Part shown: positions 9,115 to 20,469 of the stretch, in pieces
Numbering within the stretch: the stretch's first letter is position 1
Layout of the letters: every line of letters begins with the position of its first letter
From: Reticulascus tulasneorum
Lineage: Eukaryota > Ascomycota > Sordariomycetes > Glomerellales > Reticulascaceae
Length of the DNA stretch: 64,000 nucleotides
Assembly (NCBI GenBank): GCA_001557505.1
Contig: LSAX01000007.1
Coordinates: 1,488,001 to 1,552,000 of the forward strand
Direction: 5' to 3'
Notes under the pieces: generated by a model
Told to the model about the DNA's origin: nothing
The model's input: only the letters and a program-made list of their open reading frames with translations
Databases searched by the model: none
Position numbers and translations under genes: made by a program

Positions 9115-10976
9115 TAGCGAAGACTTTATTGGTGGGGGAGGGCTCCCCGTAGTTGTTTGGCACGCACAGCATATGGAGGGGGCTAGATCTCTGATCAATG
9201 TGCACGGATCATTTCATGTTCACAGCACCATCGAGATGGGGCGATTGTGGCGGGACGGTGCAGACGGCTTGGCGTGATAATGGCTTCATCACAACGTCCG
9301 TTCTTTGGAGCTGTTTCTCCCAATATGACAGAAATGAGATGAAGGTTTGGTGGCTTGAGACACTGGGAAGGTACGGCACATGCGATCCGCCGCTTCAAGC
9401 CTTTCCCCCATCTTCACTAACGAGAAGGCCGTTCCCCCCAAGGGCCAACCAAGTCGCCTCTGCGAGGCCATCTCGTCTCGCCCCGTCACTGGCAGTTCGT
9501 GGAGACGGCGCAATATCATCATGTCGTGGCATCTAGTTATGGACGATGGTGCGGTGGCGGGATCTCCTGTCGACCAAACAAACCAAGCTACGAGAGCGGA
9601 GCAGCTCACGGTTGAGGAGAACGGTTGCAATGCTGATGCGATATCTCTGCGAGGCCACGGTTCCGGTGCCAACCCGGCAGGACTGGGGCACGAGTGGTGG
9701 GTGCTACAGCTGCCGGAGTCCCCGATTTCCCTCCCTGCCCCAACGGCGGGACTGTGACAGATAAAGCAAGGCGTCGCAGCTTTTGTCGATAAGATCAGCA
9801 AGAGCGCGTCCAATGACCGAATAGCCCTTACCTTTCCATTCCCCGTATGGGATGTCTCGTTCAAGCGATATGCCAGAGATTCGCGCGTCGCCTGCTACAT
9901 AATCGTGGTGCCGGATGGATTGGGTGATGCGGGGTTCTTGGATGGATAAGATAGTTCAGTTGGTTCTACGTCGGCAATTGTTTGTGATATGGATGGAGCA
10001 AGGGTTTTTCCTCAGGTATTGACGGAGTTCATCCAACTGTCCAGTCACATGCCTCGGAAGCAGCATCGCCCACATGCTTACCCTTGGTACGTAGGGTATG
10101 ACCGAGGGGAAAGGGCAGGCTGATAGTTTGCGAGACGCCAGCAAAAAGAAGGGGAACCCATGAAGGAAATCGAGTTGACTATGTTTGACTCGAAAGCAAG
10201 AGAAAAAGTCTAGTTAACTACCTAGTACCATGCATCTTACTTGCCCAGCTCCCCACGCTTCCGTCCCAATAAAACCCGGCAAGTGGGCCATGGATCGGGG
10301 TAGTTGGTTAGTCCGTACTTATGGAGTTAGTTAGTAGTTGTGGTGGTGCAAGCCAACAACATTTGTGCAAAGATACTTTCGTCGTGGAGCCTAATTAGCT
10401 GTTTGTTGATTCAACACACATAGCCACGACTTGCTACGCACTACCTACCTACCTATTACCACTTGTGACGAAGCTTGGCTTAAACCTGGTGGCAAAGAGG
10501 GACGTTGACGAGATATGCAAGAGGCCCCGAATAAGCCAATCATAATTGCAGCTGAGCCCGGAGTTCTACCCGGGTTGAAGCCACCAATCAAAGGCCCTCA
10601 CGGGCCGGAGTCGCCTTCGGCATGGTGATGTCGTTGGGTCATTTTGCCTACGACTGAAGGCTTTCCAATCCACGAACGGCGGCCACTAATTTAAAACTGA
10701 ATGGGCTCATGGGCTCTCCCGCCTTGCCTGCACACTACTACAGTACTTGCTTATTTATGGCGAGATGCTGCAAGTCCCTGCATTGGCGGGTGTTCCCTCG
10801 GTGAACCTCCTACTATCCGAATTGTGCCCTTCAACAGCTGCTGCGAACACCCTACCCGGCCTCTGGTGTAGGCAAAACTCGTGGCCCTCCATGATTAATA
10901 CTCCGACGTCTCAAACACACCAGGCTGCCGTGCATATCGGCGGGCAACACCTTCTCGGCATAGTTGCTCTTGCAAC

Positions 10977-13716
10977 ATGTCTGGGAAGTACAAACCTCTA
11001 CTTCCAGCCCCGGCGCAACCTGGTACGGGTCCGGGCAGATCCCGACCTCCTGACGATGATCCGGTACCCAGGAGAAAGCGAAGTCTTGTGCGAATTGCCT
11101 GTACCCGTTGTCGGGCCAAGAAAATTGCCGTAAGCCTCCACCTCTTTAACTCCATCACTCCTTCTTGTCCACTTCTCTCTCTTTCTCCCGTCTCTCCCAC
11201 CCGCCTCTCTTTCCCCTACCCTCTCTTACCCGTCTCCGAGTCCTTTTCCTGCTATCGCAATGAGCCGACGCCCTCACAGCTATCCTTCGCATGGTCGACG
11301 GCAGGGGCAGAATCAGAGAGCGGTAGCACAACACACGAACCCGCTGACAAGAAGATGGCGGTAGTGTGATGGAAGACGCCCGGTCTGCGGCCCTTGTGCC
11401 AAGCGGGATTTGGATTGTTCCTACGATGCTGAGGTCTACGAGACACGTTATATGGCTTTGAAAAGGGAGAACGAAAGCCTAAAGAGCAAGTGTCAGCAAA
11501 TGGACATGTTATTCGAACAAATGCGATTAGGTCCGGAAAACGTCGCCGCCGATGCTCTGCGTTATATCAGAAGCGGTATGACCCCTGAGTCGATACTCTC
11601 GCTGATCCAGCAAGCCGTTCTCACCGAAAGATCCCCATCGCCTTTCACCGCTGCCAATGCCATTATCTCTCAAGGCCCACTATCCCTGAAGTTTGAGCTG
11701 ATTATCAGGCATCCCAATGCCTATCCTCCTCTGATTCCTCTGGACGCTGCCAATGTGGATCTGGCCCTTCTTGGGTTCAAATCCATCTTGCAACACAGTA
11801 ACATGCGTGATGACGCTGGTCCAAGCACCTATAGCTTCGAACCAAGAGCCAAGAGGGTCCATCCAGCCGATTCTGTTGCAAATTTCTTGCAGTCTGCGAG
11901 TGGCTCGCGACCGGAAACCCTTGATCCTCAGCAGCTCCTCAGCGGTCCGGACAGCCAAGATGCTCCAGATGCCACAGACGGCCCAGACGGATCCGACCCA
12001 ACATCCCTTGCGAGATATACAGACGAGCGTTTGCGGCGGCTCGAGATCACAATGTGGAGCAGTGTCCCAGTGACGAATCATTTTGCGGCAGAAGCCCTTT
12101 CCCTCTATTTTGCAAATGAGCATCCAATCTTGGGACCGTTCGATGCGGACCTCTTCCTAGACAGTTTGTTGAACGGGGACACCAGGTTCTGTTCTAGCTT
12201 CCTCGTGAATGTGCTACTGGCTTGGTCATGCGTGAGTTGATCCCTCCATTCTCGTTGTTCTCATAATCACACAACCACTGTAGCAAAGCTACAACCACTT
12301 CGAGCCTTCGGCCGCCGCACTATCCTCTGTGTTTTTTGAGGAAGCGAAAAGCCTTTGGGAGACCGATCACAAGATAGACAGCCTTCCGACAGTATCGGCC
12401 GAGATTCTCATGGGCCTGACTTGCAACAACTTTGGACAGGACCAAAAGGGCCTGTTGTATCTAGCAGGAAGTGCCGAGATGGCTCGACGCCTGCTTCTTG
12501 TCGACGAGCCGGACAAGCCATGTGAATTCCCTCCTCTGGATCTGGAAGACGCAGATATCAAAGCCGCGGCAGGTGCTGTGGCTTGGTCTGTCTTCAATTG
12601 GCACACGTGAGCTCTCATCCCAGCTGAACAACACCCACATCATATCTGACTTCTTGAACCGTCAGGCTGCATTCCTTGTACTTTCTTGAGGCGCCAAGCT
12701 TCATCAAGCCTCCGTCACTTCCGATACCAGGAGACATTGAGATGTCGATAGGACAGAATTCAGCAACTCCCTCGACGCTGCGTCCTTTGCCGGACTACAT
12801 GGGCAGCACCTTTGCAGCAGCAGCCAGATTCTGGCTCATAGTATCCGAGATGACGGCAGTTTACTACAGCGACGTGCGGATCGTATCACTGCCGAAAGCT
12901 GAGGATATCTACCAGAAGCTCCTAGCATGGAGTAACCATCTACCACCTGAAACGGGTCGCACCTATGCGGTCCACAACCACGTAATAGTTCTGCAGTACG
13001 TTCCTCTGGTTTCTGGTCTGCTTCTATCTGTCATTGACCCTCGTCGCAGTATTTGGTATCATACAGCGATCCTAGATCTAGTCCGGCCATTTGTGGAACC
13101 TCCGCAACAAGTCAAACTAAAAGGTTTCACATCATCGGATAGCTGGCCAGCTGCGGTGCGTACCGCGTCCATGGAGCAGCTCATGCATCTCATCTACATC
13201 TACCGCTCTTCTTTCGAAGCGTCCAATTTTTCTGTTTTGTACCATACTGGCATGCTCTACGTGCTCAACTACATTCTGCAGGATTGTTCAAGAGCTGATA
13301 CGCTGTTCTACTTCTACCTTTGTATGGAAGGATACCATAGTCTCTCGCGCTGCATACCCGTTGCAAGGGAGATAGTCCGAGCCATCTTTGCCATGGCCAT
13401 GCGTGCAGATGTGATTTTGCCCGCCGACGCATACAAATTTCTCGATGATATTGAGAAAGAAACCGGGAAGCCAGCCGGGGGAAAGGAGTTTATCATCGAT
13501 GGCTTATACCCAATTGATCGCGACCTGGCCTTGATCGACTTGCGAGCGGCGAGCCTGGAAGTGCTTGTAAAAGAATTTGAGAGCGGGAGGATAGCAACTG
13601 TTCTGGATCCGGAGACCTTGATCCCCGGGTCGACTTTGCGATCGGAGGTATGGAAGGGCACGCCGGGATCCCTCTCCAAAACGTTATCGAAAACACTGAG
13701 GGAATCCGATTTCTAA
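10977..13716 (+). CDS. Zn2Cys6 transcription factor with fungal-specific TF domain
   Basis: Five exons are supported: 10977-11129, 11365-12231, 12284-12606, 12666-12995 and 13050-13716, giving 779 residues. The 235-bp first intron splits the zinc cluster. Joined, Cys42, 45, 52, 59, 62 and 69 form ACTRCRAKKIACDGRRPVC plus GPCAKRDLDC. The last intron (54 bp) is in frame and lacks stops; removing it restores the family motif VLHIWYHTAILDLVRPF. A short coiled coil follows the cluster (YMALKRENESLKSKCQQM). The middle homology region starts near HFAAEALSLYFANEHPILGPFD and runs through QSYNHFEPSAAAL. The arrangement resembles regulators annotated as nirA-like, but the regulated pathway cannot be read from sequence. 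It is transcribed divergently from the bZIP gene. Confidence 0.9.
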
Positions 13717-14831
13717 GGAAAGATGCTGTCGAGCGGCCGAGCAGCTGAGGGTGTATAGAAGACTTGTCAGGATTGATCAAGCGACAAAAAGAAAGCAACA
13801 AGGATGAACGATGAACGACTGATGTGAACATGTCTGGAGGCCAAATACTGTGAGTTTTGCTTCATCTAAACCATGGCAAAGTATAGAGCCATGCATGGAT
13901 GGATATTGCGAGTACGCGGCCCTACATCGACTATTAAAAGAAGGCGATGTTGCTCTGCTGGAAACAGGTACAACCAACCAGCTGGGTCAACTATGGACGC
14001 TTGAGACGCAAAGAAAACAGATATATACTTGCACATTATCGTCGGGGGGGCATAACAATATCCCCGAGATCTATCTACAGCAAAAATATGAAAAAGTTCG
14101 CTTCTTCTTCTTCTTCATCGTCTCATAGAAAGAAGCCTTGCACTTCTGCGGCCCTTATGTTCTCCTCTAAAAAGTTCTCCGCTACTGCATTGAGCACTAA
14201 CATATCATTCTTTTTTTTTTTTTTGGGCTCCCAAGCTTTCATCCCGGCAATAACGTGCCAGCTTGGCTGTGCGACAAGAAGTCATTAGACTATGGCTGTC
14301 TTGTGTTATTTCAATTCTCAGGGGGTCCACTGCAGGGTAGTTGTTTAGTCTGGCAGGAATGTCTTGAAAGTGCTAGGATCTATTTCTGACGCCTTTGTGG
14401 GCTAAGCTAGGTTATGATTATGATATGGGGAGAAGACGATGGCGATCTCTAACATGGAGATTGAACCCTTCGCTCCATTGACGATAGTGCCATCTCTATC
14501 AACTCTCCTGGACTATTACGTTGCAGGATGGTCTTTACGCCCTTGGTTTCGCTACACCCTGGATATTGACATCGATGCTGGATTCGGATCATTGTGCCAG
14601 CAACCATCATGACCTGCCCCTAAATCCGCAGCAGTAGAGCGGATACTTCTCGCATCGAAGGTCGAGACTATGCGAATCAGGGCCTAGCTTGCTGCATCTT
14701 CGCTAAAGCTCTCGACTGATAGCAACCTCATGTAGGTGCGTCATGTCCTCAGGCCCCCTCCTTTGTTCGTTCAACTGGCAACCTATGCAGGAACATATTT
14801 GAAGTGTGATAATTAGAGGTGTCCTGCGTCC
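13717..14831. other. Convergent intergenic region
   Basis: About 1.1 kb between the stop codons of the Zn2Cys6 gene (plus) and the Wbp11-like gene (minus). It holds both 3' UTRs and a T homopolymer at about 14209-14224. No gene is supported. Confidence 0.5.
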
Positions 14832-15684
14832 TCAACCATCCTCATCCTCCACATCTTCTACCATCACTCTTCGCGGTCCTGCAGCATCCGCTTCATCTGG
14901 GAGTCCTGCTGTTTTGAGATAGCCCTCCTTCTCGAGCCGATCAGCCTCTTCTGGCTCGATCAATCCGCCCTGACCCTTGCCTTTGTCCAACTTCATCCTG
15001 ACAGCGGTTGGGACGAATGCCGACACAGCCTCTTTCCGTAGATCTCGGACGATGGGCTTGGCTTCGTAGACCGTCTTTGCTTCGGCGGGCGGCGGTGGTG
15101 CCGAATTCTCAGAGCCCTTTCCGTCTTCTGCATCTGCACGCGCTTGCTCCGCATTCCGCTTCGCCCTCCTCTTGTCGTACCACTTGTCTAGGATCTCCTT
15201 GGGAATAGGCGGCGGAGTATCTCGTGGCATTGGGATGCTCTTGACATCCTCGGGGACATCCTCATCGCTCGAAGCATCGTCTGCACCCCGCCGCCGCTTC
15301 CCTAGAACACCCTCGGATCCGCCGTCTCGTGGATAGCCGCGGCCGAATGTGGGCGCCTTGTCTCCCAGCGCCTCTCGTGCCTTGGCGACTGCTCGCAGGT
15401 CTTTCTCCAGACCTTCCAGAACTTGCTCTTCATGGCGTGAGAGCTTCCCTCCATTTGTCGTTATGGCTTTCAGATCATCTATTTGCTTCTGTAACCTGTC
15501 CGGATTCCGCCTTGCGAGCTTCTCGTTACGTCTTGTTTGTATCTCCGCCTTGCCTGCATTTAATAATTTGTTAGTCGATCGGAAGGGCTACAAGGAGGGG
15601 CCAGATCGCGCCTTTTTTGATCGCCTTGGCCTTGTCGGCCTTGCGCTGAGCTTGCACCGGGTTAACATTGCGTTCTTTCGGCAT
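14832..15684 (-). CDS. Wbp11-like mRNA-splicing factor
   Basis: The N-terminal sequence MPKERNVNPVQAQRKADKAK, followed after the intron by KAEIQTRRNEKLARRNPDRL, is the hallmark of the Wbp11/ELF5/Saf1 N-terminal domain. These nuclear proteins act in pre-mRNA splicing and bind WW domains through proline-rich stretches. Exons are 15612-15684 and 14832-15553, giving 264 residues. Proline-rich segments are visible (DTPPPIPKE, SAPPPPAEAK), and the C-terminus is acidic. The 58-bp intron (15554-15611) keeps the frame only with a GC donor (AAG|GCGCGA). It has a good CTAAC branch and a GCAG acceptor, so it looks like a GC-AG intron. No GT donor nearby preserves the frame. The gene is divergent from the Dbf2/SidB kinase gene, with 450 bp between the start codons. 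Confidence 0.88.
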
Positions 15685-16134
15685 TTTATTAATCTCTTAA
15701 AGTCGGCGCGTCGACTCTGCAATGCTCTATACAAAGTCAAATCCAATCCGTAGGGTCTCTTGGCACCTACTTTGATGTCATCTATTGGTTCACGTGATTG
15801 CTGCGGGCACAGGGGTATGATAGTTGCTACTGCAACACTGTTGACTTATTACCCCGCCCCGCCCAATAGCACGCAAGGATTCCTCAACAGCGTCCACTCC
15901 ACGATCAACGTGCATGTGCAGCTTGCTTCTCTTGACCGCACTTGCAGTTTGGACTTTAACCCAAACTCCACGGCTCAAGGAGATTTCGACCCTCTGCAAA
16001 CTTCTGCCATCAAGCTCAATTTATTCTGTAGTGGTATCCCATCAGCCACTGTCTCCCCCCGCTGAAGGGTGTGATTATTGATTCCCTTCTCCTGTTTTCG
16101 CAGCTCCCTTCCATAGAATCAGGAGACATCAACA
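15685..16134. promoter_or_regulatory. Bidirectional promoter, Wbp11-like / Dbf2 kinase
   Basis: 450 bp between the start codons of two divergent housekeeping genes. It must contain both promoters and 5' UTRs. A pyrimidine-rich segment precedes the kinase start. I identified no specific factor sites. Confidence 0.55.
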
Positions 16135-18223
16135 ATGGCGAGCTTCATGGCCAACCTCTTCCCTGGCGGGAACAAAGACAAAACCACCAGCGATGCCTCA
16201 CTTCGTCCCGCTACCCCGACGAAGAAGAACGACTTCATCACCCCGGTCAGCACTCCTCATGGCAGCCCAAGCAAGAAGACCATTCCACCCGGAGCCCATG
16301 AGCTTCCTGTGGCCTTTGACGCCATGAAACTCAACGCACCAAACCTCGAAAGTCCTTTGAAGCTTGGTCGGCCCCAAAGTGTTGTTACTCCGCAATCGCC
16401 TGGCAAGAGCAAGGCTCAACCTCTCGACGAGGCCAGCCCAAACGTTGACGATAGCATCATTCACAAGGGAGGAATATCTACTGGCAGTCCTCTGAAGAAA
16501 CAACAAGGAGGTCAGGAAAATACTCCTCCATCAGCACGATTGGGTGTTGGTGGTGGCGAGTCACCTTATCTACACAGCCATGCAGCCCTCTCCCGGCATG
16601 ACCTCTACCAGACCCGCGATAGACCGTCGACACCGGCTAAGAAGTTCAATACTTCCCGAGCACTGACTCCGGAAGAACTGGAGATCCTCCAGCGACCTAA
16701 TGTTCGGCGCTTGGTTAACGTCACCCAGCTCTGTGAGTACCTCCCGATGTCGCGCAATCGGCACTGCTAACACCTGCTAGATTTTCTAGATTACTATTTT
16801 GATCTCTTGACGTATGTCGGCTCCAGGCAGAACCGACTTACTGCCTTCAAGACCGAGGTCCCGGCCCCTCCTGAGACTGATGAGGCAGCGTATAACCAGT
16901 TGTGGCAGAAGTATGCCGGAAGAGAACGTGCCAACCTTCGAAAACGGCGCGTGCGACTTCGACAAGGCGACTTCCAGATCCTGACTCAAGTTGGACAAGG
17001 AGGTTACGGGCAAGTGTTCTTGGCACAGAAGAAAGATACTCGGGAAGTGTGCGCGTTGAAGGTCATGAGCAAAAAACTGCTCTTCAAGCTGGACGAAGTT
17101 CGGCATGTCTTGACTGAGAGAGACATTCTCACCACAGCGAAGAGTGACTGGCTGGTTCGGCTTCTATATTCATTCCAGGACGACAAGAGTATTTATCTTG
17201 CCATGGAATACGTCCCAGGCGGCGACTTCCGCACTCTACTCAACAACACAGGAGTTCTTTCCAACCGCCATGCACGATTCTATATCGCAGAGATGTTCTG
17301 CTCGGTCGACGCTCTCCACCAGCTGGGTTATATCCACAGAGATCTCAAGCCCGAGAACTTCTTGGTCGACTCAACGGGTCATGTCAAGCTCACGGATTTC
17401 GGGCTGGCAGCTGGAATGCTTGCGCCAGCAAAGATTGAGTCCATGCGACTCCGCCTTGAAAAGGCTTCGGAGACATCTGTCCCGTTCGGAAAGCCTATGG
17501 ATCAACGAACTGTGGCCGAAAGACGAGAGGGCTACCAGTCAATGCGCCAGAAGGATTTCAACTACGCCAAGTCCATCGTTGGCTCTCCAGATTACATGGC
17601 TCCAGAGGTTCTTCGAGGAGACGAATACGACTTTACGGTGGATTACTGGAGTCTTGGGTGCATGCTATTTGAGGCATTGACCGGATTTCCTCCATTTGCA
17701 GGATCCACCGCGGACGAGACGTGGAGAAATCTGAAGCACTGGAAGGATGTCCTGAAGAGGCCTGTTTGGGAAGACCCGAACTACTTCCTGAGCAACAGAA
17801 CTTGGAATTTCATCACGACGTGAGTCAATATTAACTCTTTCTGAGAACAGTTCTCTAACAGTACGTAGATGCATCAACAGCAAAGTGAAGCGGTTCTCCA
17901 ACATCAAGGATATTTATGCGCACCAGTACTTTGCTGAAGTGGACTGGGAGACGCTACGTCAGACCAAAGCGCCTTTTGTGCCCGAGCTGGACTCGGAGAC
18001 TGATGCCGGCTACTTTGATGACTTCACCAACGAGTCTGACATGGCCAAGTATAAGGAGGTTCACGACAAACAGCAAGCGTTGGAAACTATGGCAGATCGC
18101 GCGGATGAGATGGGCAAGGGCCTATTTGTTGGTTTCACCTTCCGGCACCGCAAAGCCCAGACGGAAGAGGGTAGCCCACGAAAGCCCATTCCATTTGACA
18201 ATACTTTCGGTACAATGCTGTAG
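16135..18223 (+). CDS. dbf2: Dbf2/SidB-type NDR kinase of the septation initiation network
   Basis: Exons are 16135-16732, 16781-17819 and 17869-18223, giving 663 residues. The first ~195 residues are Ser/Pro/Lys-rich with several SP and TP sites. An NDR-type segment follows (VTQLYFLDYYFDLLTYVGSR, then AGRERANLRKRRVRLRQG), the expected Mob1-binding region. The kinase domain starts near residue 264 (QVGQGGYGQVFLAQ). HRDLKPEN has its catalytic Asp at 387 and DFG begins at 405. The long insert before KSIVGSPDYMAPEVLRG is typical of NDR/LATS kinases. The hydrophobic motif FVGFTFRHRK, where the Thr is phosphorylated by the upstream kinase, is near the C-terminus. In filamentous fungi this kinase works with Mob1 in septum formation, mitotic exit and conidiation. 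It is the Dbf2 type rather than Cot1 on the basis of the N-terminal and insert sequence. Confidence 0.95.
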
Positions 18224-19628
18224 AGCGAGCGTGCCTACCGAAGAAGCAACGCGGGCTACTTCGCACGCAGGGCGATACTTTGACTCTTGAAAGGTTGTGG
18301 GTGTGTGGGAGTACGGGGGGATGGACTCGGATGGAAGGGAGATACATGGTGTTGAGGGATACGACTGCAACGCTCTTTCTGTGTTTCTGGCATTGGCCAA
18401 TCTCCTTTTGCCTTGTATGGCACAAATTCGTGCCTTTTGTTTGGGAGGTTCTGCGGTCTACCCCTAGGTAGGTAGGAAGGGATGACAGGTCAGCTTTTTA
18501 GATATGAGCAGGCTGGCAGGGACGTGGACTAATTGGGAAGGAAACGGAGATGCGCCGTTGTGCATCGTGTTCGGCAATAGAGATCAGTACCCGAAATGGA
18601 ACTCGGCATGAGAGACGATGACAAGAGTGACTAAGGACATCGTCGAGACTACATCATCGTGGGGACTGCATGTGAACCAGTGTCTAGTGAACCGAGATCA
18701 GCAAGCGTACATGCACGATTCGGACCTCATACAAGCTAGGATACCTCCAACCTCTTAGCCCTATTATTTCCGTATCCAACCAAGAGTCTGCTCCAGCAAT
18801 GAAGGGAGAGAGATCTGAGCTGAATGGCACAGACTGGGGATCTTCCATGGATCGTGGAGATCAGCCCGCCGAACGCCGGATAGTCGCCGCAAGCGCATAT
18901 TCTGAAACGCGGTCGAGTTTGGAGGGTTCTGCCCCCACCAAAATGGGTTACAGCCCAATTAAAAACCACAACTACATCATGGCTTTTGGCCTCAACATCC
19001 ATCGATGGACCAGAGATTGACATACAGCTGCAGAGCAACACGTTATAGATCCAATAACCGGCAGAAGCTGGATGATACCAAGTTAATTCGGAGCTTGAAA
19101 CATTGGACGATGCCGTGGCATGGTGGCTGAGCACACACTCTTTCTGCCCTGTGAGCCGGTCGGCGTCGAGTAATCCACTTGGCCGGGTTTCCCCAATATC
19201 CATCCCGTGGTGACATGCGCTGCACAATCCCCATCCCATCCCGCACTGGCCGCATCGTGGCGCCCTGTTGGCCACTGGATTCCGCGAGGAACTTCGTCGT
19301 AGAAGGGGAAAACTCAATAGTCTTCTTCGGTGGTGTGACACAGCTGCAGGCCGCGCGGCGCTTTGTCTTACACCGCAACGTGAAGGCCAGGAGATTGATG
19401 GCCGAGAGGGCGTGCTCTCAGCCCCGCGAGGGATCGGTCTTGGGGCGAGCTGGCCCTGCGGCTGCTTCCTTCGGGACCGAGATGTCCGAAAGGCTAGGTG
19501 ATGTCAATATATATGGGGAGAGGTAAGGTTCCAGCTCAATAAATAAGCTTATATATATCTCCCCCTGCTCTCAGCCTTGTTTGAGAGATATACGGTCAAT
19601 TGAAATCCATTGACGAATACCTTACATC
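18224..19628. other. Intergenic, kinase 3' flank and cell-wall gene promoter
   Basis: About 1.4 kb. It holds the kinase 3' UTR and a TAGGTAGG tract near 18464-18476. It also holds the promoter of the downstream wall-protein gene. A 201-codon minus-strand frame (18736-19341) shows no family features and is not called. Confidence 0.45.
19549..19558 (+). promoter_or_regulatory. TATA box of the wall-protein gene
   Basis: A TTATATATAT stretch lies about 70 bp before the start codon at 19629, followed by a pyrimidine-rich segment. Spacing and sequence fit a strong TATA promoter, common in highly expressed fungal secreted-protein genes. Confidence 0.5.
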
Positions 19629-20469
19629 ATGATGAAGTCTTCAATTATAACTGCCGTGCTGGCATACGCTGCTACTGCCTCCGCTGCCGGAGGCGGTCCT
19701 GGACGCGGTGGCGGATGGGGAGGGAATGGCGGTGGATCTGATGGCAATGGTTGGGGAGGACCAGGTCCGGTCTGCGCAGTACGTGTTTCTTTCTCTTTCG
19801 CAATGCTTAATATTACTCGAGACTAACAAAATACAGAGCTCCTGCTTCTCCTCCTACTGGGCAACTGCGACTCCTACACCCTCCGTATTCTGCTCCTCGG
19901 GCTCAGATATTGCCTCATGTGTCTCCTCCGCCTGCACAACAGAGACCGCAGCGTTCAGCAGCTTCAGCTCCATCTCTAGCTCTGTCTGCTCGAAGTGGAC
20001 CGAGTGCACCAGCACCGGCACCTACACATACACTTACCCAACTGGCGCTGATGGGTGGGGCGGCAACGGCTGGAGCGGCATCAGCAATGGCAACTGGCCG
20101 ACCGGTACCGTGACAGTCACCGGATGTCCCTGGGACGGCAGCGAATGGGGGTGGGGCTTCTGGGGCGGTGGCGGTGGCGGCGGCAGCTGGGGAGATAAGG
20201 GTCCCGGCTGGACATATGCGACCAGGACTACGACTGTCACGGCGACGGTCACGGGCCCGCAAGGCACTACCACCAGCGTCGGGCTCGCGACCGTTGCGGA
20301 GGCCGTGAGCGGGGATAGCACCCTCCTCACGACGTTCACGAGCCCGGTCGGCAACGCGGCGGGTGGGACGACCAGCACCCCGAATGCGGCGCCGACCGGG
20401 GACCTGAAAGCGGTTAAGGTTATGGGGGCGTGCTTGGGAGCTGTGGTTGCCGTGGCTGGAATGATGTAA
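19629..20469 (+). CDS. Secreted, probably GPI-anchored glycine/serine-rich wall protein
   Basis: Exons are 19629-19778 and 19837-20469, with a 58-bp intron carrying a GACTAAC branch and an ACAG acceptor. The product is 260 residues. A signal peptide (about residues 1-20, ending TASAAG) is followed by a Gly/Trp-rich stretch. A Ser/Thr-rich domain with Cys spaced as in small wall proteins follows (CFSSYWATATPTPSVFC, then CVSSAC, VCSKWTEC). A second Gly/Trp-rich block and a Thr/Val-rich block (TRTTTVTATVT) follow. The C-terminus is a short hydrophobic tail (VMGACLGAVVAVAGMM) typical of a GPI-attachment signal. It is expected on the cell wall or plasma-membrane surface. No enzymatic domain is seen and its function is unknown. 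It is not an obvious CFEM protein. Confidence 0.82.

Larger units (their letters stand above)
8373..10976. other. Divergent intergenic region, bZIP / Zn2Cys6 regulator
   Basis: About 2.6 kb between two divergent transcription-factor genes. It contains the candidate bZIP uORF, a G-rich run near 8579-8593, TAGGTAGG-type tracts near 8770-8803 and 10440-10457, and the symmetric inverted repeat at 9011-9114. Overlapping open frames at 9289-9864 (minus) and 9380-9757 (plus) lack recognisable features and are not called. Confidence 0.5.

Noticed and set aside
9289..9864. 191-codon minus-strand frame, overlapped by a 125-codon plus-strand frame
   Set aside because: No domain, signal peptide or conserved motif; open frames on both strands suggest chance in G+C-rich DNA.
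18736..19341. 201-codon minus-strand frame
   Set aside because: Composition is erratic (many Cys, Arg, Ser) with no family features, and it covers the probable promoter of the wall-protein gene.
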